Assembly: GCA_027452145.1 (NCBI GenBank)
Contig: DAIDHB010000228.1
Span: 1 to 40,156, forward strand
From: Planctomycetales bacterium
Lineage (GTDB): Bacteria > Planctomycetota > Planctomycetia > Isosphaerales > Isosphaeraceae
Direction of reading: 5' to 3'
Length of the DNA: 40,156 nucleotides
The notes under the pieces were generated by a model, which was given only the letters and a program-made list of their open reading frames with translations, was not told the origin of the DNA and ran no database searches. Position 1 is the first letter of the stretch; the number at the start of each line of letters is the position of its first letter. Shown here one piece after another: positions 8,177 to 17,021 of the stretch. A program made the translations under genes and the position numbers.

Positions 8177-8331
8177 CCCTGTTTTCGAGTCCCGCCCCCT
8201 TCTGGAGAGCGGTGAAAGCCTCCGCCGCGGCGAGGGCCTCCGCCCGGCGCTGGACATCGGGCAGATCGTCCGGTACGAAGTAAGGGCGCAACACAACGGC
8301 CCTGAAACCCATGACCCGCGAGGTAGGCCCG

Positions 8332-9909
8332 ATGCTCGTCCCGAGGCTCCGAATCAAGGCGGCGATGGCCGCGGTCCTGCTCGCATCCGGCCTTGCCTGC
8401 CCCGCCAGTGCGATCGCTGGCGAAGGGCCTCCCGGCGGAACACCGGCGGCCGTCCCTCCCGAGCCTCTGGTCCTGAATTACCACCTGATGCATCCGGGCG
8501 GCGAGAGCCTGCCGGGAGACCCGAATGCCGCCTACTATCTCGATGGCGTCTACCACCTGCACTACATCCTCCAGCATCCGTGGAAGAATCGCCGGTCGTT
8601 CTCGTTCGTGCACGTGACAAGCCCCGACATGCTCCACTGGACCTGGCAGACCACGAAGCTCCAGCCCGCGTTCACGGGGCACGGGATGTTCAGCGGCACC
8701 GGGTTCATCACCAGGGACGGGAGGCCCGCGGCGATCTATCACGGCGAGTCGTCGGGGCGGAACCAGATCGCGATCGCGAAGGACAACCGGCTCTCGGCCT
8801 GGGAGAAGCCCTATCCGGTGGACGTGCGGGACTCCGACGGAGCCGAGGTGAAGATGAACCACTGGGACCCAGATTGTTTCCTCATCGGCGACACCTACTA
8901 TGCCATCTCCGGCGGCGAGAATCCCCCGCTCCTGAAGTCGAAGGATCTCAAGACCTGGACGCGCGTGGGGGACTTCCTCCGTCACGACATGCCGGACGTC
9001 GCCAGAGGCGAGGACATCTCCTGCCCCAATTTCTTCCCGATCGGCGGGAAGTGGATGCTTCTCTGCATCAGCCACGACCTCGGCTGCCGCTATTACCTCG
9101 GCGACTGGGACGCACGGGGCGAGCAGTTCGTTCCCAGTTCGCACGGCCGGATGAACTTCCGTCGCGAGGGGCAGAGCCTGTTCAGCCGCGAGTCCTGGCG
9201 CGCCGACTTCTTCGCCCCCGAGAGCGTCCTCACCCCCGACGGCCGTCGCGTGATGTGGGCCTGGTGCGCGACGGCCGACCGCAACGACGGCCGGATGAGC
9301 AACCTCACGATCCAGTCCCTGCCCCGGGAGCTGAGCCTGCCGGCGGACGGCGTCCTGCGCATCAAGCCGCTGCGCGAGCTGGAAACGCTCCGCTACGAGC
9401 CGAACACGGCCGAGAATGTCGAGGTGGTCGATGTGGCCCGCACCCTGCTCGCCGACCGGTCCCCGCCGGGGCGGAAGATCGCGGACCTCGCGGGCGATTC
9501 CGCGGAGATCCGCATCACGATCAGCCGCGCGGAGGCCGAACGCAAGCTCTTCGGCTTCACCGTCTACGCGGACGGAGCGGGCGGCGGCCTGCCGATCGTC
9601 TTCCGCCCCGAGACCGCGTCCCTGCGGGTCGGCACGGCCGAGGCGCCGTTCTCGATCGCGGGTCTACCCGCGGGAGAGGACGTGACGCTCCGCATCTTCG
9701 TCGACCGGCACATCGTTGAGGTCTTCGCGAACGATCGGCAGGCGATGCTCGCCCACCACCGGGACTACCAGGGCCACCCGACGCTCGCCGCCTTCACGGT
9801 CGGAGCACCGACCCGGCTCAGGAAGGTGGAATCCTGGAAACTGCACCCCACGAATCAAGGATTCCGAGAAGCCCAGAAGAACCGAGTGTGGGAGCCGTCG
9901 ACGCGTTGA
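8332..9909 (+). CDS. Secreted glycoside hydrolase family 32 protein (fructosidase-like)
   Basis: The product is 525 aa, with a signal peptide (MLVPRLRIK, a hydrophobic core, then ASAIAG at about residues 25-30). The five-bladed propeller carries GH32-like landmarks. A GDPNAAYY segment (D63) stands in the nucleophile position, followed by YHLHY, FSGTG (120-124) and HWDP (177-180) in the RDP-like stabiliser position. GEDISCPNFF (E227) stands for the EC(P) acid/base motif. The C-terminal beta-sandwich has the usual FVDRHIVEVFAND strand. GH32 enzymes cut beta-fructosides such as sucrose, levan or inulin. The motifs are variant (no WMNDPNG, and E is separated from C by DIS), so substrate is uncertain. 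ATG 8332 follows GAGGTAGG; ATG 8311 is an alternative. Confidence 0.85.
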   Translation: MLVPRLRIKAAMAAVLLASGLACPASAIAGEGPPGGTPAAVPPEPLVLNYHLMHPGGESLPGDPNAAYYLDGVYHLHYILQHPWKNRRSFSFVHVTSPDMLHWTWQTTKLQPAFTGHGMFSGTGFITRDGRPAAIYHGESSGRNQIAIAKDNRLSAWEKPYPVDVRDSDGAEVKMNHWDPDCFLIGDTYYAISGGENPPLLKSKDLKTWTRVGDFLRHDMPDVARGEDISCPNFFPIGGKWMLLCISHDLGCRYYLGDWDARGEQFVPSSHGRMNFRREGQSLFSRESWRADFFAPESVLTPDGRRVMWAWCATADRNDGRMSNLTIQSLPRELSLPADGVLRIKPLRELETLRYEPNTAENVEVVDVARTLLADRSPPGRKIADLAGDSAEIRITISRAEAERKLFGFTVYADGAGGGLPIVFRPETASLRVGTAEAPFSIAGLPAGEDVTLRIFVDRHIVEVFANDRQAMLAHHRDYQGHPTLAAFTVGAPTRLRKVESWKLHPTNQGFREAQKNRVWEPSTR

Positions 9910-10302
9910 TCGGCCCCACAGAGCGGCGGAAACGAGGACCCGGCCGGCGATTGCCTCCTGCGGGCTCGCCGCTCGGTATCAGGAACAAGAAAACACCGCG
10001 CGTAAACGCGGTGGCTGGAGTCATCCAGAGTCGCCGAACCGGGGCGCGGCGGCGAACCGGGGCGCGGCTGGTTTTCACAGCCCGACCCCGGGCGTGAGCG
10101 TCGGTTGACCGGCCCGACCGATCCGCTCGCCGGCTTCGTCAGGGCCCGATCGGGGCCGCCTCCGACGGACCCGTCGCGTCGGTCCGTCGGGCTGCGACCG
10201 CGGCCGGGCCGGGCCGGGCCGGCTACTGGGGATCGAGCGGATGCCACAGGCGCGGTAGAATCAATCTGGCCGTCCACCTGTTCGCATGCGGAGCCCAGAG
10301 TC
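9910..10302. other. 393-bp intergenic region with GC-rich repeats
   Basis: No gene is seen. The stretch contains a short direct repeat (CGAACCGGGGCGCGGC twice near 10034-10070), the upstream copy of the 130-150 bp direct repeat that flanks DUF4058 copy 2, and then the start of the duplicated cassette with its conserved leader. Confidence 0.6.
10063..10215 (+). repeat. Direct repeat flanking DUF4058 copy 2, upstream member
   Basis: It aligns with 11128-11284 at roughly 80-85% identity by eye, including GGGCGTGAGCG, CGGTTGACCGG, CCGCTCGCCGGCTTC and GGTCCGTCGGGCTG. The two copies bracket the DUF4058 cassette in direct orientation, the arrangement expected if recombination between dispersed repeats captured or duplicated the cassette. 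Confidence 0.65.
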
Positions 10303-11098
10303 ATGCCGATCCACGATTGGACCCGGGTTGATGCCGGCCTGTTCCACGCCTTTCACCACGACTGGATCACCGCTCTAGCGGCCGCGCTGAACGCCGGGGC
10401 CCTGCCGGCCGACTACTACGCCCTTCCCGAGCAATCGATCCGGGGGCCCGTCCCGGATATCCTGACGCTGCAACTCCCGCCGGGTGGCGATCGGCGGGCG
10501 TCGCGTGCGGCCGCCGGGTTCGCCGTCGCGACCGCGCCGCCGCAGGCTCGCGTGGTGCGGCGGGCCGAGGAACAGGTCTACGCCCGCAAGGCCGACCACG
10601 TCGCGGTACGCCACAGGCACGGCCAGATCGTCGCCGTGATCGAGATCGTCTCGCCCGGCAACAAGGCCAGCGCCCATGCGTTACGGACCTTCGTCGAGAA
10701 GGCGGCGAACTACCTGTCGGACGAGGTCCACCTGCTGGTCGTCGACCTCTTCCCGCCGACCCGGCGCGACCCCCAGGGAATCCACAAGGCCATCTGGGAC
10801 GAGTTCATCGAGGAGGATTTCGAGCTGCCCGCCGACCGGCCACTAACCGTCGCCTCCTACGACGCGGGCCCGCCGCCGGTGGCGTACGTCGAGTCCGTCC
10901 GGGTCGGCGACGCCTTGCCGCCGTTGCCGATCTTCCTCAGGCCGGGCTTCTACGTCCCGGCACCGCTGGAAGAATCGTACCAGAGGACCTGGAACGATTT
11001 CTTCCCGGCCCCGCTGAAAGGGCTGCTTGAAGAACAGGGTTCAGCCCCGCTCGAAGGCTGAAATCCACGAACGCCATGGCCTGATCGGCTCGCTGGAG
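10217..11098 (+). repeat. DUF4058 cassette, copy 2 (882 bp)
   Basis: This is the second copy of the block at 6538-7419, with equal length and the same orientation. Here the tail repeat (11095-11148) is still joined to the cassette, so this copy probably shows the original order. Confidence 0.85.
10303..11061 (+). CDS. DUF4058 family protein, copy 2
   Basis: The product is 252 aa and almost identical to copy 1. The substitutions seen are conservative (for example ITSL to ITAL, IREP to IRGP, HLPP to QLPP, TLPP to ALPP), and the C-terminus reads APLEG in place of APRQG. Both copies keep the IEIVSPGNK motif and an intact frame, so both are probably still expressed and under selection. An in-frame extension back to 10105 exists but lies in repeat DNA; the conserved ATG 10303 with its shared leader is the real start. 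Confidence 0.88.
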   Translation: MPIHDWTRVDAGLFHAFHHDWITALAAALNAGALPADYYALPEQSIRGPVPDILTLQLPPGGDRRASRAAAGFAVATAPPQARVVRRAEEQVYARKADHVAVRHRHGQIVAVIEIVSPGNKASAHALRTFVEKAANYLSDEVHLLVVDLFPPTRRDPQGIHKAIWDEFIEEDFELPADRPLTVASYDAGPPPVAYVESVRVGDALPPLPIFLRPGFYVPAPLEESYQRTWNDFFPAPLKGLLEEQGSAPLEG

Positions 11099-11639
11099 CA
11101 GAACCGGCTCTCATGGGCGGCGAACGAGAAAGCGGCTGCTTTTCCCAGGACCGCCCCTGGGCGTGAGCGCCGGTTGACCGGTCCGACCGGTCCGCTCGCC
11201 GGCTTCATTGGGGGCCGATCCGGGCCGCCTCCGATCGGGCCCGTCGCGCCGGTCCGTCGGGCTGTGACCACGACCGGGCCCGGCCCGTCGGTGCCTCTCG
11301 TTGTCCGAAAAGTCAGCGGCGGCGCTGCCCTATCGTCCGCCAGCCGGCGGTTTGTGAGGAAGAAGAGCCGTCAGGATGCTTTGGTTTCGGGTCCCACCTC
11401 TTCATCTCGACCAGCCGGGAGCGCGGGCGAGGCACGGGCCGGTGCCCTTGAGCGGACACCCTGCGCGATCCGTGGCACATAGCAGCCTGCAGGCCGGCTA
11501 CCGACAAATAATGACGTCAGACGGCCCTGGCGTGGTTCGCGTCCATCGACGCGGGAAGGGCTATGGAGGCCGATCGAGTGCTGGTACGCTGGCCGCGTGT
11601 CCCGTCCCGCCACCACCCCGAAGCGCCGGAGACCTGCCC
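11099..11639. other. 541-bp intergenic region, mostly repeat DNA
   Basis: The left half holds the tail repeat and the downstream direct repeat (to 11284). The rest (11285-11639) shows no supported gene. ORFs that run through it are extensions of the SnoaL frame or shadows. Confidence 0.5.
11128..11284 (+). repeat. Direct repeat flanking DUF4058 copy 2, downstream member
   Basis: It pairs with 10063-10215. Alignable segments include CTTTTCCCA/GGTTTTCACA, GGGCGTGAGCG, GGTTGACCGG and the run ending GGGCTGTGACCACGACCGGGCC. Confidence 0.65.
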
Positions 11640-12050
11640 GTGCCCGACAATTCAACGATCGTCCGCCAGTTCATCGAGGAGGTCCTTAACCGAGGCGATA
11701 TCGACGGGGCTGGCCGGTTCGTGTGGGAGGATGTGGTCGAGCAGGTCCCCTTGCCGGGCCAGGGGCCGGGTCTGGCAGGGCTCCAGGACATCCTGCGGGG
11801 CATGCGGTCGGCGTTCCCTGACATGCACTGGACCGTCGAGGAGCAGCTCGCTGACGGCGACCGTGTGCTCACCCGGTTCGAATGGACCGGGACACACCGC
11901 GGGGAGTTCCTCGGCGTCCCGCCGACCGGGCGGAGTGTCTCCGTCTGGGGCATGGTCATCGACCGGCTGGTGAGCGGGCGGATCAAGGATACCCGCATCC
12001 TGATGGACACGCTGGGCCTGATGATGCAGTTGGGGGCGGCTCCCGGTTGA
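11640..12050 (+). CDS. SnoaL-like / ester cyclase fold protein
   Basis: The 136-aa product fits the SnoaL-like (NTF2-fold) family: VRQFIEEVLNRGDIDGAGRFVWEDVVEQ at the N-terminus, a GLAGLQDILRGMRSAFPDMHWTVEEQLADGDRVLTRFEWTGTHRGEFLGVPPTGRSV core, and a final strand with WGMVIDRLVSGRI. Members include polyketide cyclases and many small ligand-binding proteins; the ligand here is unknown. GTG 11640 with GGAGA 8 nt upstream gives the usual family length; an ATG at 11376 would add 88 unrelated residues. Confidence 0.82.
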   Translation: MPDNSTIVRQFIEEVLNRGDIDGAGRFVWEDVVEQVPLPGQGPGLAGLQDILRGMRSAFPDMHWTVEEQLADGDRVLTRFEWTGTHRGEFLGVPPTGRSVSVWGMVIDRLVSGRIKDTRILMDTLGLMMQLGAAPG

Positions 12051-12132
12051 CCTGGTGAAGCCAGGGCTCCGGATGCGCGGCTACGGGGAAGTTGATACGC
12101 GGCACCGGGAACAGGGGACAGGCCGGGAAAAA

Positions 12133-12212
12133 AAGAAGGTGGTCTCCGGCAGGCCGACAACGGCCTCCGAGACGGCAGGAGCTCGACTCGGCCCGCCGGA
12201 TGCCACCTTCTT
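12133..12212. repeat. Imperfect inverted repeat between SnoaL and ECF genes
   Basis: The arm 12133-12155 (AAGAAGGTGG.CTCCGGCAGGCC) pairs with 12190-12212, 20 of 23 positions, around a 34-nt loop. It lies 80 bp after the SnoaL stop in a 299-bp gap and could form a long hairpin at the 3' end of that transcript. No other feature is seen in the gap. Confidence 0.6.
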
Positions 12213-12349
12213 CGTTCTCGGCCCCGCGTTGATTTTTCCAGAAAGGCGGGAGACTCGCGGCGCTTTGCCCCTCTTATGCGTATCGTGAATGTCAGCAGCG
12301 AAACGAACTCGTCCGTCACGGGCGGTGAGTTCACTTGAGGACGGCATCC

Positions 12350-15247
12350 ATGGCAAGCGGCGTGATGGGGGGAAGCTCGCGGTATCTGCGCGACCTGTTC
12401 CACGACGGCACCGCCGTCGGGCTTGGCGACGGCCAGCTCCTGGCCCGGTATGCCGCCTCGCGCGACGAGGCGGCATTCGCGGCCCTGGTAGCGCGGCACG
12501 GTCCGATGGTCATCGCCACGTGCCGTGCCGTTCTCGACCACGAGCAGGACGTCGAGGACGCCTTCCAGGCCGCCTTCCTGGTGCTGGCCAGGAAGGCGCG
12601 GTCGGTACGCGCTGGCGACGCCCTGGGCGGCTGGCTGCACCGCGTCGCCTATCGCACGGCCGTGCAGACCGGGGCGGAGTCGAGGCGGCGGCGCCGGCGC
12701 GAGATCGAGGCGGCAATCGCCGCCTCCCGGCGAGCCCGCCCTGGTCCCGATATCGAGGTCGCGTCGATCATCCACGAGGAGGTCGACCGGCTGCCCGACC
12801 ATCAGCGGCTGGCGGTGGTCCTCTGCGACCTGGAAGGGTTGACCTACGAGCAGGCCGCGGGCCGCCTTCGTTGGACCGAGCCGACGCTACGGCATCGGCT
12901 GGTCAAGGCGCGGCGGCGGCTGCGAGAGCGGTTGACCCGCCGGGGCGTCACGGCGGGATCGCTCGGAGCCGTCCTGGCGACCTCGGCCGGCGAGGCCAGG
13001 GCGGCGGTGCCGGCCGCCCTGGCGCGATCGACGGTCGCTGCGGCGACGGGCGGCGCGGCGTCGATCTCCGCCGCCGCCCTGTCGCACCACGTCATCAGAC
13101 GCCTTCTCCTGCCCCGGCTGAAAGTCGCCGCGACCGCCTCTCTAACGCTCGTCGCGCTCGGGGTCATCGCCGCCGGGTCATGGCGGTTGAGGACGCTTTC
13201 GCCCGTGTCCGCACCTGCGCCGCTCGCTCAGCCAGACGCCGGGATGAAACGGCCCCCGGCCGCCGGAAACGCCGCGGCGCCGGCCTCCGCGCCCGCGGCG
13301 TTCGTCGAGGTCCACGGCCGGGTCATCGACCCGCGAGGCCAGCCGGTTGCTGGAGCGACGGTACGGCAGCGCTGGCCCGACTGGCTCCAACGGGAAGACC
13401 TGACGTTCCCCGAAGCGACCAGCGGCACCGACGGCCGGTTCGTCACGCGGATCTCGCGGTCAGCCGCGAATGCCAGGACCTGGGCCAACGGCGACGATGC
13501 AATACCCTGGATCGTCGCCATCGCCCCCGGGTTCGGGCCGGGCTGGGCCACCGGCGTCCTCCGCGCCGACGCCCCGGGCGAGGTGACGATCCGGCTGGTG
13601 GAGGACGGCCCGCCCATTGAGGGACGCATCCTCGATCTTGAGGGCCGACCGGTCGTCGGCGCCCGAGTCGAGGTCCGTGGTCTCTGGTTCACCAGGAACG
13701 CGCTCTCCTGGAGTGTGGAGACCGGCGACCTGGCGACCTGGCTCCGGCGCGCGCAGGAACTCGGCCTGATCGAAGGGCCCTGGACTAGCCTGACGTTGTT
13801 GCCAATGCCGAACACCGCCGCGGCGACCGACCGCAACGGCCGGTTCCGCCTGACGGGGACCGGCCGCGAGCGGATCGCCCGGCTCATGATCTCGGGTCCG
13901 ACGATCGCCACCGCCCAGGTCGATGTGCTTTGCCGCGACGGGCCGGAGGTCCGCTGCAAGGTCCAGGGCCTGCCGGACGAGCAGGCGATCGTCTTCCACG
14001 CCCCGCGCTTCGAGTACTCCGCAGCGCCGACCCAACCGATCGAGGGCGTGATCCGCGACAGGGACACGGGCCGACCCATCGCCGGCGTGCTGCTTCGCGG
14101 CGGCGTCTACAAGGGGCGCAGCAGTCTCACGGCGGAGGACGTCGAGACGACGAGCGACGCCCAGGGCCGGTATCGACTCACCGGACTGAACAAGGGACCG
14201 GCCTATCGCCTGTTCGTCGATCCGAAGGAGGGGCAGCCCTATCCCAGGGCCGCCCTCCGCGTGCCGGCCGACTCGCCCGCGCTCGAGCCCGTGACCTTCG
14301 ACGTCTCGCTCAAGCGGGGCATCCTGGTCCGGGGCCGGGTGACGGACAGGGCGACCGGCCAGCCGGTGCCGGGCACGATCGGTGCCTACTCGTTCCGCGA
14401 TGATCCTCACGTCCGCGACTATCCCGGCTTCGAGGGGAGTCGCCCGCAGTACCTCCCCATCAAGGAAGACGGCCGCTTCGAGGTCGTCGCGCTGCCGGGG
14501 CGCGGCATCATCACCTGCTTTACCGATCCGAGGCGGTATCGGCTCGGCGTCGGCGCCGCGGCCATCCAGAGCAGCCGGTATTTCAACACGCTGCCGATTT
14601 CGACCTACCGCGAGCAGTACCACGTCTTCGCCGCGGTCGACCTCGACCCCGGGGTCGGGTCGGCGACCGTGGATCTGCAGGTCGACCCGGGCCGATCGCT
14701 GACAATCCAGGTCGTCGACCCGGAAGGAAAGCCTTTGATCCCGACCAGGGTGAAGGGCGCCGGCCATGGCCCGCAGCGAGAAGAAAAGCCGGACGCGTCC
14801 GCGGTCGAGATCCGCGCGCTCGACCCGTCGGAGCCTCGGCGGGTGACGATCTTCCACGGCGCCCGGAAGCTGGTGGGCTCGGTCTATCTGAAAGGGGACG
14901 AGGCCGGCCCGCTGACCCTCCGCCTCCAGCCCTGGGGCACCATCATCGGCCGGATCGTGGACGATGACGGCGAGCCCCGCGACGGGGTGTGGATCGGCAG
15001 CCGTTACAACGAGGATCCGCGGCGGGGCGTCCTGCCGACGAGCGACAGCCCGATCCCGATCCGGACCGGCCGCGACGGCCGCTTCCGCGTTGAGGGACTC
15101 GTCCCCGGCGTCCTGTACGGGGCGGACGCACTGGAAATGCCCCAGCGCAAGATCCTTGGCGACGTCTTCCGCGACCTCACCGTCCCTCCCGGCGAGATCA
15201 AGGACCTGGGCGACCGGAGGCCGGTCGCGTCCGGCCGGAGCGACTGA
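12350..15247 (+). CDS. ECF sigma factor fused to a transmembrane segment and carboxypeptidase-regulatory-like domains
   Basis: The product is 965 aa. Residues about 28-110 are the sigma-70 region 2 (LLARYAASRDEAAFAALVARHG, DVEDAFQAAFLVLARKA, GGWLHRVAYRTA). Residues about 140-196 are region 4 (VDRLPDHQRLAVVLCDLEGLTYEQAA, TLRHRLVKARRRLRERL). After an Ala-rich linker comes one hydrophobic helix (about 257-279), and then five or so CarboxypepD_reg-like beta domains with the pattern GRV.D..GQPVAGA (near residues 309, 419, 565, 665 and 865). Such fusions are typical of planctomycetes. They put the DNA-binding end in the cytoplasm and the beta domains outside, suggesting signal-driven control or membrane storage of the sigma factor. 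ATG 12350 has GAGG about 10 nt upstream. Confidence 0.88.
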   Translation: MASGVMGGSSRYLRDLFHDGTAVGLGDGQLLARYAASRDEAAFAALVARHGPMVIATCRAVLDHEQDVEDAFQAAFLVLARKARSVRAGDALGGWLHRVAYRTAVQTGAESRRRRRREIEAAIAASRRARPGPDIEVASIIHEEVDRLPDHQRLAVVLCDLEGLTYEQAAGRLRWTEPTLRHRLVKARRRLRERLTRRGVTAGSLGAVLATSAGEARAAVPAALARSTVAAATGGAASISAAALSHHVIRRLLLPRLKVAATASLTLVALGVIAAGSWRLRTLSPVSAPAPLAQPDAGMKRPPAAGNAAAPASAPAAFVEVHGRVIDPRGQPVAGATVRQRWPDWLQREDLTFPEATSGTDGRFVTRISRSAANARTWANGDDAIPWIVAIAPGFGPGWATGVLRADAPGEVTIRLVEDGPPIEGRILDLEGRPVVGARVEVRGLWFTRNALSWSVETGDLATWLRRAQELGLIEGPWTSLTLLPMPNTAAATDRNGRFRLTGTGRERIARLMISGPTIATAQVDVLCRDGPEVRCKVQGLPDEQAIVFHAPRFEYSAAPTQPIEGVIRDRDTGRPIAGVLLRGGVYKGRSSLTAEDVETTSDAQGRYRLTGLNKGPAYRLFVDPKEGQPYPRAALRVPADSPALEPVTFDVSLKRGILVRGRVTDRATGQPVPGTIGAYSFRDDPHVRDYPGFEGSRPQYLPIKEDGRFEVVALPGRGIITCFTDPRRYRLGVGAAAIQSSRYFNTLPISTYREQYHVFAAVDLDPGVGSATVDLQVDPGRSLTIQVVDPEGKPLIPTRVKGAGHGPQREEKPDASAVEIRALDPSEPRRVTIFHGARKLVGSVYLKGDEAGPLTLRLQPWGTIIGRIVDDDGEPRDGVWIGSRYNEDPRRGVLPTSDSPIPIRTGRDGRFRVEGLVPGVLYGADALEMPQRKILGDVFRDLTVPPGEIKDLGDRRPVASGRSD

Positions 15248-15623
15248 TCGCACGGCCTGTCTCCTCGGACGGCAAGACGCAGAATGCGGTCAGGCGGGGA
15301 ATGGGGTCAAGGCGCGGAATGGGGTCAAAGCGGAATGAGGCGAGGCGCGGAACGGGGTCGGGAGCCCAGCGCGGAACCGGGTCAGAGCGCGGAACGGGGC
15401 CAGAAGCCGAATCGACAGATGTCGAACCGCCCCGATCGGCCCGGTCGATCGGGCCCGGCGAGCCCCGGCGGCGGGCCGGGGCCCGGAAGCCGGTCCCGCC
15501 CGCAGGGCCGGGCTGGCCGGCGACGGCGAGCCTGTCGGGGACGGCGGGCGGTGGGGGTACTCTGCGTACCCTCTTTGGCCTCTCTCGTACCCTTTCCTCT
15601 CTCTTTCCTCTCCCTGGGTCGGC
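15248..15623. other. 376-bp intergenic region with degenerate tandem repeat
   Basis: From about 15297 to 15401 a 13-17 bp unit of the form GCGGAAYGGGGTCA occurs six times with changes. It runs into the direct repeat shared with 16458-16580. No gene is seen. Confidence 0.6.
15351..15480 (+). repeat. Direct repeat flanking the PIN/Phd pair, left member
   Basis: It aligns with 16458-16580. The best part (15414-15474) is about 95% identical by eye: GACAGATG, ACCGCCCCGATCGGCC, CGGTCGATCGGGCCCGGCG, AGCCCCG. The pair brackets the toxin-antitoxin module in direct orientation. Confidence 0.7.
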
Positions 15624-16010
15624 TCACCAGAGTCGGGTCAGGCCATAGGCGTCGAAGGCCGGGTCGGCGGAGACCAGGGCCAGGCCCTCGACCATGACGG
15701 TTGCCGCGAGCAGGCGGTCGAAGGGGTCCTTGTGGTGCATCGGCAGCCGGGTCAGCGGCTCGATGTGCTGCGGTTCGAGGGGCAGCAGGTGGATGTCGGC
15801 GGCCGTCAGGCTCGCGGGGAACATCACGTCGAAGGGGTCCGGGAGCGGCAACTTGCCGATCCGGTTCTTGAGGGCGATCTCCAGGAGGCTGATCGGAGAG
15901 GCCCACCGCACGTTGGCCGGATCGAGGATCGCCGCCCGCGCGCGGGCCGAAAGGTTCGGTGCGTTCGCCAGGAACCAGAGGATCGTGTGGGTGTCGAGTA
16001 GCAGGTTCAT
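15624..16010 (-). CDS. PIN-domain toxin, VapC type
   Basis: The product is 128 aa. PIN-domain ribonucleases of toxin-antitoxin systems cut specific RNAs, often tRNA or rRNA, when freed from the antitoxin. The acidic Mg-binding residues are all in place: D6 (LLLDTHTILWF), E44 (ISLLEIALKNRIGKL), D95 and D98 (HHKDPFDRLLAATV) and D116 (LVSADPAFDAYG). The sequence is close to the subgroup annotated as type II toxin-antitoxin VapC paired with Phd/YefM antitoxins. The start overlaps the antitoxin stop by four bases (16007-16010). It looks intact and functional. Confidence 0.88.
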   Translation of the reverse strand: MNLLLDTHTILWFLANAPNLSARARAAILDPANVRWASPISLLEIALKNRIGKLPLPDPFDVMFPASLTAADIHLLPLEPQHIEPLTRLPMHHKDPFDRLLAATVMVEGLALVSADPAFDAYGLTRLW

Positions 16011-16267
16011 TCCATGTACTCGCGCAGTTCCTCCAGCGGTTCCTTGAAGTCGGCGGGGACAATCAGCCGCCCCTCATACTGGCCGGCCTTCGGCACTCCT
16101 GTCACCGGCGGTCGGGGTCGGGGCTCGCCCGGCAGCGTCACGAGAGGAGCCACCAGCCGCGCCACGGGCCGATTGTTTTCGGTGATCGTCACCCCCTCAC
16201 CGGGTGCAAGCCGGTGGACCAGATCGGCCAACGCGCCCTGGGCTTCCTCGAGTGTGATCGTTTCCAT
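16007..16267 (-). CDS. Phd/YefM-family antitoxin
   Basis: The product is 86 aa. The N-terminal Phd/YefM DNA-binding fold is seen in ITLEEAQGALADLVHRLAPGEGVTITENNRPVARLV. The C-terminus (ADFKEPLEELREYME) is the expected toxin-binding helix. It precedes and overlaps the PIN toxin gene, the usual order, and probably represses its own operon. AAGGGAAA just upstream of ATG 16267 serves as ribosome site. Confidence 0.88.
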   Translation of the reverse strand: METITLEEAQGALADLVHRLAPGEGVTITENNRPVARLVAPLVTLPGEPRPRPPVTGVPKAGQYEGRLIVPADFKEPLEELREYME

Positions 16268-16715
16268 GGTGATTTCCCTTCGTCCCTGGTCATCCGTAGG
16301 CGAGGCTGTCCGCTGACAATGGACCCCGGACCGGGGACCATCACAGGCATTTTACCAGGCAACTGGCCGCGGTCTCGACCCATGGCATGTGGCGAAAAAA
16401 GGCGAACGACGCGCTTTTGGTAGCCGTCATCGCGGCCGCGAGGCGGAATTGCTCGAAACTCGGAACGAGGTCGAGAGCCGCGAACGCGGATCGCAGTCAG
16501 GAGCTGAACCGACAGATGCCGGACCGCCCCGATCGGCCCGGTCGATCGGGCCCGGCGAGCCCCGACGGCGGCGGGTCGGGGTCCGGCAGCCGTTCCGTCC
16601 GCCGACCCGATCCGATTCCATCCCGGCCCGCCGGGTCGGGGGACGGGGCCGGGATACCTTCAGATCTCGCCTGTGAGCGACGCAACGGTAACGCGCTCTG
16701 GCGGCTCCGCAATCC
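16268..16715. other. 448-bp divergent intergenic region between two toxin-antitoxin operons
   Basis: It contains the leader of the Phd/PIN operon on the minus strand, the right-hand direct repeat (16458-16580) and nothing else recognisable. Confidence 0.5.
16458..16580 (+). repeat. Direct repeat flanking the PIN/Phd pair, right member
   Basis: It pairs with 15351-15480 and has the shared core GATCGGCCCGGTCGATCGGG. It lies between the two toxin-antitoxin operons. Confidence 0.7.
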
Positions 16716-16743
16716 TGAACTTTCTCCCTGCCGGTGATATTAT
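16716..16743 (+). promoter_or_regulatory. Candidate promoter of the RHH/PIN operon
   Basis: TGAACT (16716-16721), a 16-bp spacer and TATTAT (16738-16743) form a sigma-70-like promoter. It stands out as AT-rich in very GC-rich DNA and lies about 40 bp before the antitoxin ATG. Confidence 0.45.
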
Positions 16744-16781
16744 TCTGAATGCGCCGGACGGGTTCTCCTGGGGGTTCGATC

Positions 16782-17021
16782 ATGGGCCAGGTCATCGTGC
16801 GAAATCTCGACGATCGCGTGATCGACGCACTCAAGGCGCGGGCGGCTCGTCGGGGGCGGTCGCTCGAGGGCGAATTGCGGCTGATCCTGGAGCGGGCCGC
16901 CGCCGAGCGGTTCGTCGAGATTTCCGAGGCCCTCGCGTGGGCCGAACGGATCAGCCGCTCCCTGGAGGGCCGCCCGCACAGCGATGGCGCCGCCCTCATC
17001 CGCGAGGATCGCGACCGATGA
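16782..17021 (+). CDS. FitA/VapB-type ribbon-helix-helix antitoxin
   Basis: The product is 79 aa. The N-terminal VIVRNLDDRVIDALKARAARRGRSLEGELRLILERAA is a classic ribbon-helix-helix DNA-binding unit of the FitA type, and the rest should bind the toxin. ATG 16782 follows a GGGGG stretch. The stop overlaps the toxin start as ATGA (17018-17021), so translation is coupled. The protein most likely neutralises the PIN toxin next to it and represses the operon. Confidence 0.88.
   Translation: MGQVIVRNLDDRVIDALKARAARRGRSLEGELRLILERAAAERFVEISEALAWAERISRSLEGRPHSDGAALIREDRDR

Noticed and set aside
8055..8357. Minus-strand ORF before the GH32 gene with a fairly natural product
   Set aside because: It runs into the 106-bp element, overlaps the GH32 start, and part of it is repeat DNA shared with 11095-11148; no independent evidence.
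15297..15401. Six similar short units suggesting a CRISPR array
   Set aside because: Units are 13-17 bp, degenerate and without spacers of constant length; no cas genes are in the window.
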